Positions 39,857 to 46,758 of a stretch of DNA of 64,000 nucleotides are shown here, piece after piece. How positions within the stretch are numbered: position 1 is the stretch's first letter; the number at the start of each line of letters is the position of its first letter. Origin of the DNA: a virus. The position numbers and the translations under genes are program-made. The notes beneath the pieces are model-generated. The model ran no database searches. It had not been told where the DNA came from and saw only the letters and a list, made by a program, of their open reading frames with translations. The stretch lies in the IMG/VR virus record IMGVR_UViG_3300008448_000064, positions 1-64,000 of that record. One strand, 5' to 3'.

Positions 39857-39992
39857 ACAAGAGCTTGTTGATCTTGTCTTGGAGCAGATTGCTCAAGACG
39901 TAAAGAACGCAGACTTTACAGCTATTGAAGAGCTGTTACACTTTGTGCCAGAGTCTAACCTTAAATCATACTTGTCAGAAGGACCATACTAA
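39849..39992 (+). CDS. 47-residue conserved early protein
   Basis: M-S-R-Q-E-L-V-D-L-V-L-E-Q-I-A-Q-D-V and A-I-E-E-L-L-H-F-V-P-E-S-N-L-K-S-Y-L. Two helices; the same core is seen in other T4-type aquatic phages as far as I recall. Overlaps the previous gene by eight bases. Confidence 0.78.
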   Translation: MSRQELVDLVLEQIAQDVKNADFTAIEELLHFVPESNLKSYLSEGPY

Positions 39993-39993
39993 T

Positions 39994-40560
39994 ATGCCAA
40001 ACTGGTGTAACAACAGCGTAGAGATCTACCACGATGACCCTAAGATGATTGAGCGGGTGCGAACTGCGTTCAATGGTGAAGGCCTGCTACAAGAGTTCAT
40101 TCCTGTACCAGAAGACCTGCGTAATATCGTAGCAGGATCAGTTCCTGTTGCAGAAGAAGCAGAACACAAACTCAAAGAAGAGTTCAACCGTATCACATAT
40201 GGTTACACTAACTGGTATGACTTCTGTGTCAACGAGTGGGGCACTAAGTGGGAGATTGGTGCTGATGGTAACCCTGCACAGGACATCCCAGGCGGATTGC
40301 TATTGGGCTTTGAATCAGCTTGGGCTCCTCCTTGTGCAGCCTATGAGAAGCTGACAGCTATGGGTTTCCGTATTAAGGCTATGTATTTTGAGCCAGGTAT
40401 GGCATTTGCAGGCATTTGGGAAGACGGTTTCGATGACTACTACGAGTATGGTGGCATGGACTCTACTCAGATTGCCGAGGCGTTGCCTCCAGAGTTAGAC
40501 GAAGCATTTGGTATCTCAGAAGATGTAGCACAGTGGGAAGAAGAGAACAAGGAAGACTAA
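39994..40560 (+). CDS. Api92/YubB-like ferredoxin-fold phage protein
   Basis: 188 residues from the ATG at 39994. M-P-N-W-C-N-N-S-V-E-I at the start, F-I-P-V-P in the first third and W-Y-D-F-C-V-N-E-W-G-T-K-W in the middle are the signature of Api92-like / YubB ferredoxin-domain proteins found in phages and plasmids. The C-terminus is acidic. Function of the family is unknown. Last gene of its cassette, followed by a terminator. Confidence 0.88.
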   Translation: MPNWCNNSVEIYHDDPKMIERVRTAFNGEGLLQEFIPVPEDLRNIVAGSVPVAEEAEHKLKEEFNRITYGYTNWYDFCVNEWGTKWEIGADGNPAQDIPGGLLLGFESAWAPPCAAYEKLTAMGFRIKAMYFEPGMAFAGIWEDGFDDYYEYGGMDSTQIAEALPPELDEAFGISEDVAQWEEENKED

Positions 40561-40576
40561 TACTTTTTGCTTACAA

Positions 40577-40616
40577 AAACCCGCCGATTGTGCGGGTTTC
40601 TCATTTGTGCTATAAT
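40577..40616 (+). promoter_or_regulatory. overlapping terminator and early promoter
   Basis: Hairpin AAACCCGC-cgattgt-GCGGGTTT (40577-40599). TTGTGC begins in the loop and is followed 17 bp later by TATAAT (promoter 40588-40616). Confidence 0.75.
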
Positions 40617-40646
40617 ACATGCTTACACAACGCAATAGGAGCAAAC

Positions 40647-40994
40647 ATGCAAGCAGTCATTTTTAACACAGCAGGGGACGGCTACTGGAGCCGCACTGCA
40701 AAAGCAGTAGAGATAGTTGACATGCGGATGGGCTATGTTAGCGACGACAAAGAGTTTGGAGAGCTGTGCGTGTATTTTAACACAGCAGATTGGGACGTTA
40801 ATGTAGACGGTCTCATTTATACAGACAGTGAGTTTTTACACGAGCTGAACGCATTTTTAGTTGAGCAGGGCTTGTGTGCTGTAACATATAGCGAGCAGGG
40901 TATGCAGGGCGACAACTATGTGTCGCTAGACGTTGAAGACGAGTTTATTGCACTGTGGGAAGCTAAGTTTAACACAGTACTGGAGGCAATGTAA
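40647..40994 (+). CDS. hypothetical early protein
   Basis: 115 residues, start after AGGAGC. M-Q-A-V-I-F-N-T-A-G-D-G-Y-W-S-R and Y-F-N-T-A-D-W-D-V. Acidic alpha/beta protein of unknown role. Overlaps the next start (ATGTAATG). Confidence 0.78.
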   Translation: MQAVIFNTAGDGYWSRTAKAVEIVDMRMGYVSDDKEFGELCVYFNTADWDVNVDGLIYTDSEFLHELNAFLVEQGLCAVTYSEQGMQGDNYVSLDVEDEFIALWEAKFNTVLEAM

Positions 40995-41230
40995 TGATTA
41001 CAGCAGACAAGCTAGCCCTACTGACTAACATGCCTGCGGTGATGTTGACAACAGGCATACAGGCTGCAGGCTACAAGAAGGACAAGTTCACAAAGAGCAA
41101 GTTCCTGGGCATAACCAATGCCGGCCTGTTCTGCTACACTGCTACCTACATTGAAGACAATGCAGAGCAGGAGTGCAAAGTCTTTGTCAAGTATGACCCT
41201 ACAGCGGATAGGGTTTCGGTTGACTACTGA
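40994..41230 (+). CDS. hypothetical early protein
   Basis: 78 residues, with L-T-N-M-P-A-V-M-L-T-T-G-I-Q-A-A-G-Y and a beta-rich C-terminus. The next promoter begins within its last codons. Unknown function. Confidence 0.75.
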   Translation: MITADKLALLTNMPAVMLTTGIQAAGYKKDKFTKSKFLGITNAGLFCYTATYIEDNAEQECKVFVKYDPTADRVSVDY

Positions 41231-41248
41231 GCCAAAAGGCCTTATAAT
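41220..41248 (+). promoter_or_regulatory. early promoter
   Basis: TTGACT, 17 bp with GAGCCAAAAGGCC, TATAAT, after hairpin ACCCTA ... TAGGGT. Confidence 0.85.
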
Positions 41249-41281
41249 ACATACATCGACAACGCAATTAGGAGCGAAACT

Positions 41282-41551
41282 ATGCTAACAACTAAACAAG
41301 TCCGTGCTATTATCGCACAACATTCCACCAGCACCTACGGAGTGTACACAAACAAAACTAAATCCGACGCTTCAAATATTCGTCGTGTCAAGTGTTATTT
41401 CCGGGGTAATACTAAACTGCTAATCGCACTGCAAAAAGCAGCCGGCAAACAAAACGTTACACTTACAGAAGGTGGAGACAGTTACTACAGCGGCGGGCCG
41501 GGCATTATTGTTAAGTGCGTTTTAGAAGACGCTACAACTGCTCCTTTTTAA
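41282..41551 (+). CDS. hypothetical early protein
   Basis: 89 residues, basic, AGGAGCGAAA before the ATG. S-T-Y-G-V-Y-T-N-K-T-K and a Gly-rich S-Y-Y-S-G-G-P-G. It might bind nucleic acid, but no family is clear. Confidence 0.75.
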   Translation: MLTTKQVRAIIAQHSTSTYGVYTNKTKSDASNIRRVKCYFRGNTKLLIALQKAAGKQNVTLTEGGDSYYSGGPGIIVKCVLEDATTAPF

Positions 41552-41562
41552 TAACCCTTCGG

Positions 41563-41591
41563 TTGACAGGGTTACCAAAAGACGCTATAAT
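41563..41591 (+). promoter_or_regulatory. early promoter in terminator loop
   Basis: TTGACA, 17 bp with ACCAAAAGACG, TATAAT; TTGAC is in the loop of AACCCT ... AGGGTT. Confidence 0.88.
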
Positions 41592-41622
41592 ACATACATC
41601 AACAACGCACTAAGGAGCAAAG

Positions 41623-41889
41623 ATGAGCAACTATCCTAACATGAGTTACTGCATGAACGAGAACACACTGCTGGCGCTGAAGCAGGTGCTGGACGCTATG
41701 CAAGAGGAAGGCCCGCAGTTCCTGCGTGAGCTGTCGCGTGATGAGCGCCGTAGCTTTGAGGCACTGTTTAACATGTGCGAAGACTTTATGTCGCTGAGCG
41801 AGGAACTGCAAGCAGAGTACGAGCAAGAAGAGCGTGATGGCCAGCCCGACGAAGCGCAAGAGTGGGCAGACTTTGATCCGGAGTGCTAA
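41623..41889 (+). CDS. acidic helical early protein
   Basis: 88 residues. L-L-A-L-K-Q-V-L-D-A-M and F-L-R-E-L-S-R-D-E-R-R-S-F-E-A-L; strongly acidic C-terminus. Single-gene cassette. Unknown function; a DNA-mimic role is possible for such acidic early proteins but is only a guess. Confidence 0.75.
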   Translation: MSNYPNMSYCMNENTLLALKQVLDAMQEEGPQFLRELSRDERRSFEALFNMCEDFMSLSEELQAEYEQEERDGQPDEAQEWADFDPEC

Positions 41890-41900
41890 AGGGTTTTTGG

Positions 41901-41929
41901 TTGACGCATTAGCCAAAATGCGTTATAAT
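41901..41929 (+). promoter_or_regulatory. early promoter in hairpin loop
   Basis: TTGACG, 17 bp with AGCCAAAATGCG, TATAAT; between arms GCTAA and TTAGC. Confidence 0.85.
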
Positions 41930-41954
41930 TAACACTTAACAACAAAGGAACAAA

Positions 41955-42140
41955 ATGAATAACGTGTACATTGTACAAGGTCTGGGCTTCGGAGACTACG
42001 AGAACTGTTTTTACAACTTGCAAGCATTTGCTACTAAAGCAGCCGCACTGAGCCACATTGCTGTTTTGCAAGCAGAGGACGAATCTAACGACAGCGGCCC
42101 GCAAGAGTACACTGTAGAGGAAGTGTTATTCACCCTGTAA
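41955..42140 (+). CDS. hypothetical early protein
   Basis: 61 residues, AAAGGAAC upstream. V-Q-G-L-G-F-G-D-Y-E-N-C-F-Y-N and an acidic C-terminus. A terminator (ACCCT ... AGGGT plus CTTT) follows at about 42132. Unknown function. Confidence 0.72.
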   Translation: MNNVYIVQGLGFGDYENCFYNLQAFATKAAALSHIAVLQAEDESNDSGPQEYTVEEVLFTL

Positions 42141-42156
42141 GCTGTAGGGTCTTTGG

Positions 42157-42185
42157 TTGACATAAGCGCCAAAAGGCCTTATAAT
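42157..42185 (+). promoter_or_regulatory. early promoter
   Basis: TTGACA, 17 bp with GCGCCAAAAGGCC, TATAAT. Confidence 0.88.
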
Positions 42186-42216
42186 ACATACATACTGAAA
42201 CACAAAGGAGCTTGAA

Positions 42217-42642
42217 ATGGGAACACGAAGCACTATCGCACTTGAATTTGCAGACGGCACAGTAGAGCAAGTCTACTGTCACTGGGACGGTTACTTGAGC
42301 AACAATGGACAGATCCTTGCTCGTTACTACATGGACCCGTTCAAAGTCAAAGAACTGCTGGCGCTGGGAGCGTTCTCTAGCTTAGAGGATACTGTTGAGG
42401 GAACTAAGACAGGCGCTTATCATCACTGGCGCGGTGAAGAGATTGTAATCAACAAATACAAGAACGCAGACGAATACTTTGACTGCTCACAGCAAGAAGA
42501 GTACGACTACATCCTGCGCAATGTCAACGGCAAAGCCGTTTGGTTCGTTCGTTATTACGAGTCAGAGAACACTTGGATGCCGTTGGAAGAGGCGTTTATC
42601 GACGAGCAAGATCGTATTGCACAAGAGGAGACAGAAGAATGA
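42217..42642 (+). CDS. conserved phage protein (M-G-T-R-S-T family)
   Basis: 141 residues. M-G-T-R-S-T-I-A-L-E-F-A-D-G-T and Y-C-H-W-D-G-Y-L form the signature of a protein family widespread in phages. Function unknown. AAAGGAGC ribosome-binding site; ATGA overlap with the next gene. Confidence 0.85.
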   Translation: MGTRSTIALEFADGTVEQVYCHWDGYLSNNGQILARYYMDPFKVKELLALGAFSSLEDTVEGTKTGAYHHWRGEEIVINKYKNADEYFDCSQQEEYDYILRNVNGKAVWFVRYYESENTWMPLEEAFIDEQDRIAQEETEE

Positions 42643-42824
42643 GCGCGATTAAAGATTTGAGTTATGATATCCAAGAGATGTTCATTGACGGTGCGGATGC
42701 TACACATATCGCATTCATGTTGAAGGTTCCGTTGGATGAAGTTCAGAAGGTGTTGAATAGCTTTGGGGTTAGTGACGAGGATATTGTTGCAGACGAACCT
42801 TATAGTCCCTACAACGGAGCATAA
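42639..42824 (+). CDS. small HTH-like early protein
   Basis: 61 residues. A-D-A-T-H-I-A-F-M-L-K-V-P-L-D-E-V-Q-K-V looks like a helix-turn-helix of the kind that reads A-x-x-I-A-x-x-L-x-V. Could be a DNA-binding regulator. Coupled to the previous gene by ATGA. Confidence 0.75.
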   Translation: MSAIKDLSYDIQEMFIDGADATHIAFMLKVPLDEVQKVLNSFGVSDEDIVADEPYSPYNGA

Positions 42825-42834
42825 ACCCTACAGG

Positions 42835-42863
42835 TTGACGGGTTTCTCCTTTGGTGTTATAAT
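42835..42863 (+). promoter_or_regulatory. early promoter in terminator loop
   Basis: TTGACG, 17 bp, TATAAT; TTGAC lies in the loop of AAACCC ... GGGTTT. Confidence 0.85.
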
Positions 42864-42887
42864 TGATACATGAAAAGGAGAAAAGCA

Positions 42888-43010
42888 ATGCAACTGACAA
42901 TACCCGTGCGTCGCCCAGTGTGTCGCACTCCTATTAAACCCAAACAGGCGCACAAGATAGCAACTCGTTATCAACGCAAGCCAAAGCATAAAGGACGCAC
43001 ACATGATTGA
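42888..43010 (+). CDS. 40-residue very basic protein
   Basis: ATG at 42888 after AAAAGGAGAAAAG. M-Q-L-T-I-P-V-R-R-P-V-C-R-T and Q-R-K-P-K-H-K-G-R. Strong positive charge suggests nucleic-acid binding. Overlaps the next start by eight bases. Confidence 0.65.
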   Translation: MQLTIPVRRPVCRTPIKPKQAHKIATRYQRKPKHKGRTHD

Positions 43011-43242
43011 GATTACAATCGAAGGACTGAATGCACGTCAACGTGCCCTGGCTGACATCATCTGGGCATGTGACAATCAAAAGCAGGTCAACGAGTTTAT
43101 TCGCAGCCTGCCTACGATTCGACTGCAAGACGAAGCAAAGACCATCGTAAGCCTTATGATTATGGCAACTGTAGAACAATGCTACGATGGCATAGGCGAT
43201 ATGCCCGAAGCACAACAACTGATCGATAAGGTCCTAAAATGA
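43003..43242 (+). CDS. conserved small phage protein
   Basis: 79 residues: I-E-G-L-N-A-R-Q-R-A-L-A-D-I-I-W-A-C and F-I-R-S-L-P-T, then a long helix. I recall the same core in many aquatic phages. Unknown function. Confidence 0.82.
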   Translation: MIEITIEGLNARQRALADIIWACDNQKQVNEFIRSLPTIRLQDEAKTIVSLMIMATVEQCYDGIGDMPEAQQLIDKVLK

Positions 43243-43364
43243 AATCAACTATCTATTACAGCAAACGAAACTTCACTACAGATACTCTGCCCGAAGTTAC
43301 TAAGAGCAAACTGGTCTATGACTTTATTGCACTCTTAGCCGTTATGAAGGTTTGGGCACGGTGA
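43239..43364 (+). CDS. 41-residue basic protein
   Basis: Starts at the ATGA overlap (43239): M-K-S-T-I-Y-Y-S-K-R-N-F. One mildly hydrophobic helix F-I-A-L-L-A-V-M. Its TGA overlaps a GTG start of the next gene. Confidence 0.6.
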   Translation: MKSTIYYSKRNFTTDTLPEVTKSKLVYDFIALLAVMKVWAR

Positions 43365-43618
43365 GCCGCCTTGCAATGTACGGCAGGCCCTATGTGATCT
43401 TTAATCCTGCTAATCAAGATCATAGGAAATGGTTTGCCAACTTTAATAAGACAGGTGCATGGGGTTCGTGTCCAGTTCGATTCGTAGTCAACGACGATCA
43501 CGGCGATTTGATCACTATGATCCAGCGCGAATTGATCCAATATTACGTGGACAAAGAGTTCTCTAAACCCAGTACTGTTGCAAAAAAACAACGGCAAAAA
43601 AGCCTAGTTTTTGGTTGA
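43361..43618 (+). CDS. hypothetical early protein
   Basis: 85 residues from GTG at 43361 (GTGA overlap). R-P-Y-V-I-F-N-P-A-N-Q-D-H-R-K-W and F-V-V-N-D-D-H-G-D-L. Its stop codon lies in the -35 of the next promoter. Unknown function. Confidence 0.72.
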   Translation: MSRLAMYGRPYVIFNPANQDHRKWFANFNKTGAWGSCPVRFVVNDDHGDLITMIQRELIQYYVDKEFSKPSTVAKKQRQKSLVFG

Positions 43619-43643
43619 CACTGGCGCCAAAAGGCGTTATAAT
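43615..43643 (+). promoter_or_regulatory. early promoter
   Basis: TTGACA, 17 bp with GCGCCAAAAGGCG, TATAAT. Confidence 0.88.
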
Positions 43644-43675
43644 TGATACATCAACAACGCACTAAGGAGCACTAA

Positions 43676-44026
43676 ATGACAGCAGTAGCATTTGACGTAG
43701 AGGCAGTTCAGAACGCAACTAACGAAGCCGCAATGGCCGCTCGTACCGCAGTGAAACAAGCCTATGCCGCACTAGGTGGCGATCGTGGCCCTTGTGGCTT
43801 TGCTTGGGTTAACGTTTGGGGCGTCCGCTCTAACAGCAAGCTCGGCAACGCACTCAAGGCCGCAGGCTTCCGCAAGGACTACACGGGTGCATTGAGTCTG
43901 TGGAATCCAGGCAAAGCGGCTGCTCAAAGCATTGACATTCTGGAAGCAGGTGCCTATGCTTACGCAGAGGTTTTGAAAGAGAAGTTGGGTTTGGAGAAGG
44001 TCTACGCAGGTTCGCGTATGGATTGA
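43676..44026 (+). CDS. conserved phage protein
   Basis: 116 residues, Ala-rich. G-P-C-G-F-A-W-V-N-V-W-G-V-R-S-N-S-K and L-S-L-W-N-P are a motif set seen in several large phages as far as I recall. Function unknown. AAGGAGC upstream. Confidence 0.8.
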   Translation: MTAVAFDVEAVQNATNEAAMAARTAVKQAYAALGGDRGPCGFAWVNVWGVRSNSKLGNALKAAGFRKDYTGALSLWNPGKAAAQSIDILEAGAYAYAEVLKEKLGLEKVYAGSRMD

Positions 44027-44041
44027 TTTTGCCAAAAGGGG

Positions 44042-44070
44042 TTGACCGCAACCCCGATTGGTGTTACAAT
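44042..44070 (+). promoter_or_regulatory. early promoter in hairpin
   Basis: TTGACC, 17 bp, TACAAT; overlaps hairpin GGGGTT-gaccgc-AACCCC. Confidence 0.75.
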
Positions 44071-44132
44071 AGAAACATGTCCAAAAGGACATAAGGCAAT
44101 TAACTTAAATTAACTTGAAAAGGCAAAATAAA

Positions 44133-44507
44133 ATGGCAACAGATAAACTGTTTACGGTAGTTGGTACTTCTAAGCTCAATGGTGAGATGAAGGTTCGCTT
44201 TGCGAACGATGTGATGCGTGTTAAGGTGCTGGCAAAGCACGGACACACTGACATTAACCTTATTGAGTTGGATACTCCAATGACCAAGCTTGAGGCTGTA
44301 AAAGTTCTCAAGACTGCGGACGAGTTCCAAGGCGCCGCAGAGCAAAGCGCAATCGCTGACTATCTCGATCGCAAGGACGAGACACCCGCCAAAGCTACAA
44401 AGGCTGTGGCACCTGCTAAGACTGCAACGGTCAAGGCTCCCAAAGTCAAAGCTGCTATCAAAGCATCTAAGATTGACACTAGCGAGATGGAAGACGCTCC
44501 ATTCTAA
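44133..44507 (+). CDS. early protein, paralogue of the 37776 gene with Lys/Ala-rich tail
   Basis: 124 residues. G-T-S-K-L-N-G-E-M-K-V-R-F-A-N-D-V and V-K-V-L-A-K-H-G-H-T-D-I-N-L-I-E-L match the 37776 gene. After about residue 80 it adds an Ala/Lys/Pro-rich linker and the acidic end E-M-E-D-A-P-F, like the C-termini of SSB proteins that bind partners. Start at 44133 (M-A-T-D-K). Unknown function; nucleic-acid binding is possible. Confidence 0.78.
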   Translation: MATDKLFTVVGTSKLNGEMKVRFANDVMRVKVLAKHGHTDINLIELDTPMTKLEAVKVLKTADEFQGAAEQSAIADYLDRKDETPAKATKAVAPAKTATVKAPKVKAAIKASKIDTSEMEDAPF

Positions 44508-44533
44508 TCTACAGCACCGTATCGCTGAGCATC

Positions 44534-44540
44534 ATAAATA
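44534..44540 (+). promoter_or_regulatory. late promoter element ATAAATA
   Basis: ATAAATA six bases before the ATG at 44547. Confidence 0.5.
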
Positions 44541-44546
44541 CACTCT

Positions 44547-44741
44547 ATGCGATACGGTGTTTCCCAATCAAACGATTATCAACAAGTTGGCGCAGTGGTC
44601 ATCAGAGACTTCCTTAGTGAACCTAAGGGCCGAGTCCTTTGCGTGATCGCTCGCGACAACCTCTACGAAGCAGAGCAGACAGCACAATACCTCTGCGATT
44701 TATTAAACAAAGAAGAAAAACATGCCCTGGGTTCAGTATGA
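44547..44741 (+). CDS. hypothetical protein, late-type start
   Basis: 64 residues: M-R-Y-G-V-S-Q-S-N-D-Y and A-E-Q-T-A-Q-Y-L-C-D-L-L-N-K. No ribosome-binding site, with ATAAATA six bases upstream. Overlaps the next gene by 20 bases. Confidence 0.7.
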   Translation: MRYGVSQSNDYQQVGAVVIRDFLSEPKGRVLCVIARDNLYEAEQTAQYLCDLLNKEEKHALGSV

Positions 44742-44922
44742 AGTTTGGAGTGTCGACGAACTTGGACACGAAGAAATCATTGACACAACTAACAGTCTAA
44801 AAGAAGCAAATCAATTGGCGGATGTAACGCTAAATGATGTTGACAACGGCATTGTAGAGTGTATAATATACAAAGAGACAGAAGGCGAGCTTGAAGAAGT
44901 CGCTGTGGTAGTTAGGGATTGA
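44722..44922 (+). CDS. hypothetical protein before the tRNA genes
   Basis: 66 residues: M-P-W-V-Q-Y-E-V-W-S-V-D-E-L-G-H-E-E and L-K-E-A-N-Q-L-A. Strongly acidic. It ends five bases before tRNA-Leu. Unknown function. Confidence 0.72.
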   Translation: MPWVQYEVWSVDELGHEEIIDTTNSLKEANQLADVTLNDVDNGIVECIIYKETEGELEEVAVVVRD

Positions 44923-44927
44923 TCAAT

Positions 44928-45012
44928 GCTCGGATGGTGAAATAGGTAGACACAAGAGACTTAAAATCTCTCGCTGAAAGGCGTGCCGGTTCGATTCCGG
45001 CTCCGAGCACCA
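44928..45012 (+). tRNA. tRNA-Leu (anticodon TAA)
   Basis: Acceptor stem GCTCGGA/TCCGAGC, anticodon stem AGAGA/TCTCT with loop CTTAAAA, a long variable arm typical of Leu, T-loop GGTTCGATTCC, and an encoded CCA end. Cloverleaf complete. Confidence 0.96.
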
Positions 45013-45013
45013 A

Positions 45014-45055
45014 GAATACCAAAGTAAATTTACAGGGAATACCAAAGTAAATTTA
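45014..45055 (+). repeat. 19-bp direct repeat between tRNA genes
   Basis: GAATACCAAAGTAAATTTA occurs exactly at 45014-45032 and 45037-45055, separated by four bases, between tRNA-Leu and tRNA-Arg. Confidence 0.95.
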
Positions 45056-45056
45056 T

Positions 45057-45133
45057 CTGACTGTAGCTCAACTGGATAGAGCAACAGCCTTCTAAGCTGT
45101 AGGTCGGGGGTTCGAGTCCCTCCAGTCAGGCCA
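45057..45133 (+). tRNA. tRNA-Arg (anticodon TCT)
   Basis: Acceptor stem CTGACTG/CAGTCAG, anticodon stem ACAGC/GCTGT with loop CTTCTAA, T-arm GGGGG/CCCTC with TTCGAGT loop, encoded CCA. Confidence 0.96.
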
Positions 45134-45138
45134 GTTTA

Positions 45139-45216
45139 GGGCCTCTAGCTCATGTTGGTTAGAGCAGTGGACTCATAATCCATTGGTGCGGAGTTCGACT
45201 CTCCGGGGGCCCACCA
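45139..45216 (+). tRNA. tRNA-Ile2 or tRNA-Met (anticodon CAT)
   Basis: Acceptor stem GGGCCTC/GGGGCCC, anticodon stem GTGGA/TCCAT with loop CTCATAA, T-arm CGGAG/CTCCG, encoded CCA. The GACTCATAATC context is like bacterial tRNA-Ile2, where C34 is changed to lysidine; initiator features are absent. Elongator Met is the alternative. Confidence 0.93.
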
Positions 45217-45236
45217 TTCATCTAAAGGAGCACATT

Positions 45237-45410
45237 ATGGCAGGCAAAGCGAAATCAATATACCTTACAATCTTGCCCAAAGGCAAGCATATGAGCGTTT
45301 TTAAGAAGGTATTCTTCGAAGCCAAATCCTATAACGAATACGTCAAGACCGACGAATTCAAAGCCAAATGGCCCAAAGAAGAGTTCGACATTGTAAAAGA
45401 AACCTATTAA
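45237..45410 (+). CDS. small basic protein after the tRNA genes
   Basis: 57 residues from the ATG at 45237 (AAAGGAGC). Lys-rich: M-A-G-K-A-K-S-I-Y-L-T-I-L-P-K-G-K. No own promoter; probably co-transcribed with the tRNAs. Unknown function. Confidence 0.75.
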   Translation: MAGKAKSIYLTILPKGKHMSVFKKVFFEAKSYNEYVKTDEFKAKWPKEEFDIVKETY

Positions 45411-45418
45411 CCCTTTGG

Positions 45419-45447
45419 TTGACAGGGTCTTTGTTTGGTGCTATAAT
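45419..45447 (+). promoter_or_regulatory. early promoter in terminator loop
   Basis: TTGACA, 17 bp, TATAAT; TTGAC in the loop of ACCCT ... AGGGT, followed by CTTTGTTT. Confidence 0.88.
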
Positions 45448-45474
45448 ACATACATAGACAAGCAAGGAGCTGAT

Positions 45475-45690
45475 ATGGGATACAAGGTTGTAGCAGATCG
45501 AGAGCAGATGGACATGATGCGTGTCAAATACGGTCCACGCAAGGGCTTAGAAGGCCCCTTCAACTTCTCCGGCAGAGTGTTGTATTATGACAACAAAGAG
45601 GGTCAGTACTACGATCCTACTACAGACTTCTACGTAGAGGAAGACGAAATGTCCATGATCCGTGAAGGGTTTTTGACACAGTTCGCTTGA
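45475..45690 (+). CDS. hypothetical early protein
   Basis: 71 residues after AAGGAGC: M-G-Y-K-V-V-A-D-R-E-Q-M and V-L-Y-Y-D-N-K-E-G-Q-Y-Y-D-P. Tyr-rich and acidic. Unknown function. Confidence 0.75.
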   Translation: MGYKVVADREQMDMMRVKYGPRKGLEGPFNFSGRVLYYDNKEGQYYDPTTDFYVEEDEMSMIREGFLTQFA

Positions 45691-45715
45691 CAGCCTGACT
45701 GTTTGGCGTTATAAT
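45687..45715 (+). promoter_or_regulatory. early promoter
   Basis: TTGACA, 17 bp, TATAAT; starts in the stop codon of the 45475 gene. Confidence 0.85.
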
Positions 45716-45747
45716 AGATACATAGACAGCAACAAGGAGCGAACCAA

Positions 45748-46041
45748 ATGGCTAAACTATTGATCCAAACCCAAGTGTACGAGAACTACGGTACGGCTGA
45801 TGAGCCTTACTGGAAACCCAAAGGCGGTGCAGACTACGTGGTCAAGAAGTTCAAAGACTTCAACAAGGTCACTGAAACTGTGATGGCCCTGCGCTCACAG
45901 ATCGAGCAGGACAACGAATACTACCGCGAGCACATCATCAACTTCGAAGTTGTGGCCAACGACTACATGACAGACTTTGAGAAGGATCAGTGGGAATACG
46001 AAGGCAAAATCACTTATCCCGCAAAGGAGTTGGCATGGTAA
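45748..46041 (+). CDS. conserved early protein
   Basis: 97 residues after AAGGAGCGAA. M-A-K-L-L-I-Q-T-Q-V-Y-E-N-Y-G and Y-W-K-P-K-G-G-A-D-Y resemble a widespread phage family. Unknown function. Overlaps the next start. Confidence 0.8.
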   Translation: MAKLLIQTQVYENYGTADEPYWKPKGGADYVVKKFKDFNKVTETVMALRSQIEQDNEYYREHIINFEVVANDYMTDFEKDQWEYEGKITYPAKELAW

Positions 46042-46130
46042 TCAATCAAGCAATCATCAATCTGCTGATCGTGCTGGCGCCGATCTGGATCATGGGAATA
46101 GCCCTACTGGTTGACTGGTTATTCAATTGA
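46035..46130 (+). CDS. 31-residue membrane peptide
   Basis: ATG at 46035 after AAAGGAG. M-V-I-N-Q-A-I-I-N-L-L-I-V-L-A-P-I-W-I-M-G: a single hydrophobic helix. The next promoter is embedded in its end. Too short to place in a family. Confidence 0.6.
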   Translation: MVINQAIINLLIVLAPIWIMGIALLVDWLFN

Positions 46131-46139
46131 GTATATAAT
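46111..46139 (+). promoter_or_regulatory. early promoter
   Basis: TTGACT, 17 bp, TATAAT. Confidence 0.8.
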
Positions 46140-46166
46140 ACATACATAGACAAGCAAGGAGCGAAG

Positions 46167-46388
46167 ATGATTAGAGAGCACATTGAGATGGATACACGAC
46201 ATGGTGGTCCATACGATCGCGGTACAGCCGACAGCTACTACCGCAGAAGCTATAACCCTCACTATTACAAGGGCGACACTGGTAACTCACCTCGTGTAAC
46301 GCTCAAAGACATGACACCCGACGAGATCGTGGCCTACACCGCAGGCTATCGCGACAACGAAGATGAAGGCAACTTCAAAGAGTATTAA
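46167..46388 (+). CDS. conserved phage protein (H-G-G-P-Y-D-R-G family)
   Basis: 73 residues after AAGGAGCGAA. H-G-G-P-Y-D-R-G-T-A-D-S-Y-Y-R-R and Y-N-P-H-Y-Y-K-G are the signature of a small protein family found in many phages. Function unknown. Confidence 0.85.
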   Translation: MIREHIEMDTRHGGPYDRGTADSYYRRSYNPHYYKGDTGNSPRVTLKDMTPDEIVAYTAGYRDNEDEGNFKEY

Positions 46389-46399
46389 TAACCCTTTGG

Positions 46400-46428
46400 T
46401 TGACAGGGTTACCAAAAGACGTTATAAT
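46400..46428 (+). promoter_or_regulatory. early promoter in terminator loop
   Basis: TTGACA, 17 bp with ACCAAAAGACG, TATAAT; TTGAC in the loop of AACCCT ... AGGGTT. Confidence 0.88.
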
Positions 46429-46453
46429 TAACACATAGCAACAAGGAACTAAG

Positions 46454-46687
46454 ATGAACAAATATCAGAAACAAGCATTGGTAGATATGGGCAAGGTCGC
46501 CCTGGCAGTTGTAGCAGGTATTGCCGCAATTAACGCCGTGATCATGCTGGGCATGTCAGCAGGTGATGTAGCCGGCGCGATCAGTTTGGTGGCCATGGGT
46601 TACTGTGTCTATCAACTCTACTTGATCCGTGTGGGTCAGCTGGAGAGCCAGGATCGTTTGAACGACATTGAGAAGAAGTACAAATAA
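46454..46687 (+). CDS. two-span membrane protein
   Basis: 77 residues. Hydrophobic segments at about 11-31 and 35-53, then a charged helix with L-N-D-I-E-K-K-Y-K. AAGGAAC upstream. Unknown function. Confidence 0.75.
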   Translation: MNKYQKQALVDMGKVALAVVAGIAAINAVIMLGMSAGDVAGAISLVAMGYCVYQLYLIRVGQLESQDRLNDIEKKYK

Positions 46688-46696
46688 CCCTAGTGG

Positions 46697-46725
46697 TTGA
46701 CAGGTTATCGTTTTGGCAGTATAAT
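46697..46725 (+). promoter_or_regulatory. early promoter
   Basis: TTGACA, 17 bp, TATAAT; hairpin arms AACC and GGTT around the -35. Confidence 0.85.
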
Positions 46726-46758
46726 ACATACATATTAACACAAAAGGGAGCGACCCAA

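Noticed and set aside
40148-40354. ORF inside the Api92-like gene
   Set aside because: Out-of-frame shadow without start signals.
44928-45216. tRNA genes as a prophage attachment site
   Set aside because: No integrase in the window, and the tRNAs lie inside an early gene block of a T4-type lytic phage.
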